Positions 5,011 to 5,702 of a stretch of 5,702 nucleotides of DNA are shown here, one piece after another. The number at the start of each line of letters is the position of its first letter. The stretch's first letter is position 1. The notes beneath the pieces are model-generated. The model worked only from the letters and a program-made list of their open reading frames with translations, did no database searches and was not told the DNA's origin. Made by a program: the position numbers and the translations under genes. The DNA is from an uncultured Oscillibacter sp. (GTDB lineage Bacteria; Bacillota; Clostridia; Oscillospirales; Oscillospiraceae): contig CAKTMK010000069.1 in the NCBI GenBank assembly GCA_934574045.1, positions 1 through 5,702 on the forward strand, written 5' to 3'.

Positions 5011-5018
5011 GGAAGGGA
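5011..5018 (+). promoter_or_regulatory. Ribosome binding site of pgi
   Basis: GGAAGGGA lies 8 nt before the ATG at 5027 and directly after the leader hairpin. It is an imperfect Shine-Dalgarno, but no better site precedes another in-frame start. Confidence 0.6.
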
Positions 5019-5026
5019 TTGTTATT

Positions 5027-5702
5027 ATGCTGGACGTGAAAACTTTCCACATGAGCACCTTTATTCCCATGCCCTACGAGGAGGCGCTGGCCCCCCGGCT
5101 GAAGCTGGCGCAGGATAAGCTGCAGAGCGGCAGCGGCGCGGGCGGGGAATTCACCGGCTGGGTCCATCTGCCCCGGGACTATGACCGGGAGGAATACGCC
5201 CGCATTCAGGCGGCGGCGGCAAAGATCCGCTCCAACTCCAAGGCGCTGGTGGTCATCGGCATCGGCGGGTCCTATCTGGGCGCCCGTGGCGTGATCGAGT
5301 GCCTTCAGTCTCCCAATTACAACCTGAAGAAGAAGGACGGCCCCAACATCTACTTCGTGGGCAACGGCCTCTCGTCCGACGCCATGGGCGAGGTGCTGGA
5401 CCTTCTGGACGGGGTGGATTTCTCCGTCAACGTCATCTCCAAGTCCGGCACCACCACGGAGCCGGCGGTGGCGTTCCGCTTCTTCCGCCGCCTGCTGGAG
5501 GAGCGGTACGGCCGTGAGGGCGCGCGGGAGCGCATCTTCGCCACCACCGACCGGAAGAAGGGCGCGCTCAAGTCCCTCGCCGACAGCGAGGGGTGGGAGA
5601 CGTTCGTGGTGCCTGACGACGTGGGCGGGCGCTTCTCCGTGCTGACCGCCGTGGGCCTGCTGCCCATCGCCGTGTCCGGCGTGGACACGGACGCGCTGCT
5701 GC
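5027..5702 (+). CDS. pgi: Glucose-6-phosphate isomerase, N-terminal half, truncated by the window edge
   Basis: This cytoplasmic glycolytic enzyme interconverts glucose 6-phosphate and fructose 6-phosphate. The frame is open from ATG 5027 to the right edge, showing 225 of roughly 450 residues expected for the short Firmicute form. It begins MLDVKTFHMSTFIPMP. Family motifs are GIGGSYLGAR (78-87), the sugar-phosphate binding SKSGTTTEP (138-146), and the PROSITE-type signature DDVGGRFSVLTAVG (197-210) carrying the active-site Arg202. The catalytic Glu, the His and the second signature lie beyond the window. There is no frameshift or internal stop in the visible part. It has its own promoter and leader, so it is probably transcribed independently of the upstream carboxypeptidase gene. 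Confidence 0.96.
   Translation, partial: MLDVKTFHMSTFIPMPYEEALAPRLKLAQDKLQSGSGAGGEFTGWVHLPRDYDREEYARIQAAAAKIRSNSKALVVIGIGGSYLGARGVIECLQSPNYNLKKKDGPNIYFVGNGLSSDAMGEVLDLLDGVDFSVNVISKSGTTTEPAVAFRFFRRLLEERYGREGARERIFATTDRKKGALKSLADSEGWETFVVPDDVGGRFSVLTAVGLLPIAVSGVDTDALL

Noticed and set aside
4745..5167. A 140-codon minus-strand frame between the carboxypeptidase and pgi genes
   Set aside because: It overlaps the ends of two genes on the opposite strand and the pgi promoter, and shows low-complexity Arg/Pro sequence.

Overview
The window looks like chromosomal DNA from a GC-rich, anaerobic Firmicute, most probably an Oscillospiraceae-type gut clostridium (the Oscillibacter / Flavonifractor / Lawsonibacter neighbourhood). 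The clues are very GC-rich third codon positions combined with Firmicute-style signals (strong AGGAG ribosome sites, TATAAT-type -10 boxes, T-run terminators), an acetyl-CoA acetyltransferase of the kind that feeds butyrate fermentation, a MocR regulator beside an ECF transporter S subunit, and a clostridial D-Ala-D-Ala carboxypeptidase. The taxonomic assignment is inference. No mobile element, CRISPR array, integrase or phage gene is visible.

Layout, left to right. (1) 1-657: the C-terminal half of a thiolase, entering from the left edge and ending at a strong intrinsic terminator (682-716). (2) 774-2162, minus strand: a MocR-type regulator, with a GntR winged helix fused to an aminotransferase-like domain. 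(3) 2163-2272: a compact divergent control region with interlocked predicted promoters and two small inverted repeats. (4) 2273-2815, plus strand: an integral membrane S component of an ECF vitamin transporter, closed by a perfect-palindrome terminator (2831-2865). (5) 2870-3412, minus strand: a 180-residue hypothetical protein with its own palindrome-decorated promoter. (6) 3595-3668, minus strand: tRNA-Gly(CCC) with encoded CCA, its own promoter and terminator. (7) 3790-4908, plus strand: a secreted D-alanyl-D-alanine carboxypeptidase. (8) 5027 to the right edge, plus strand: the N-terminal half of glucose-6-phosphate isomerase with its own promoter.

Most genes appear to be single transcription units with their own promoters or terminators, so this is not one operon. 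The only pair with a likely functional link is the MocR regulator and the divergent ECF S component. By family precedent this suggests ligand-controlled vitamin uptake, with vitamin B6 a reasonable but unproven candidate. The most unusual observation is that the MocR aminotransferase domain has Gln (CAG) where the PLP-binding Lys of the FSK motif is expected, while the other cofactor-pocket motifs are intact. Secondary points are a roughly 25-residue insertion in the thiolase and two inverted repeats that straddle the promoter of the hypothetical gene. I did not find a clear new multi-gene system in this window.
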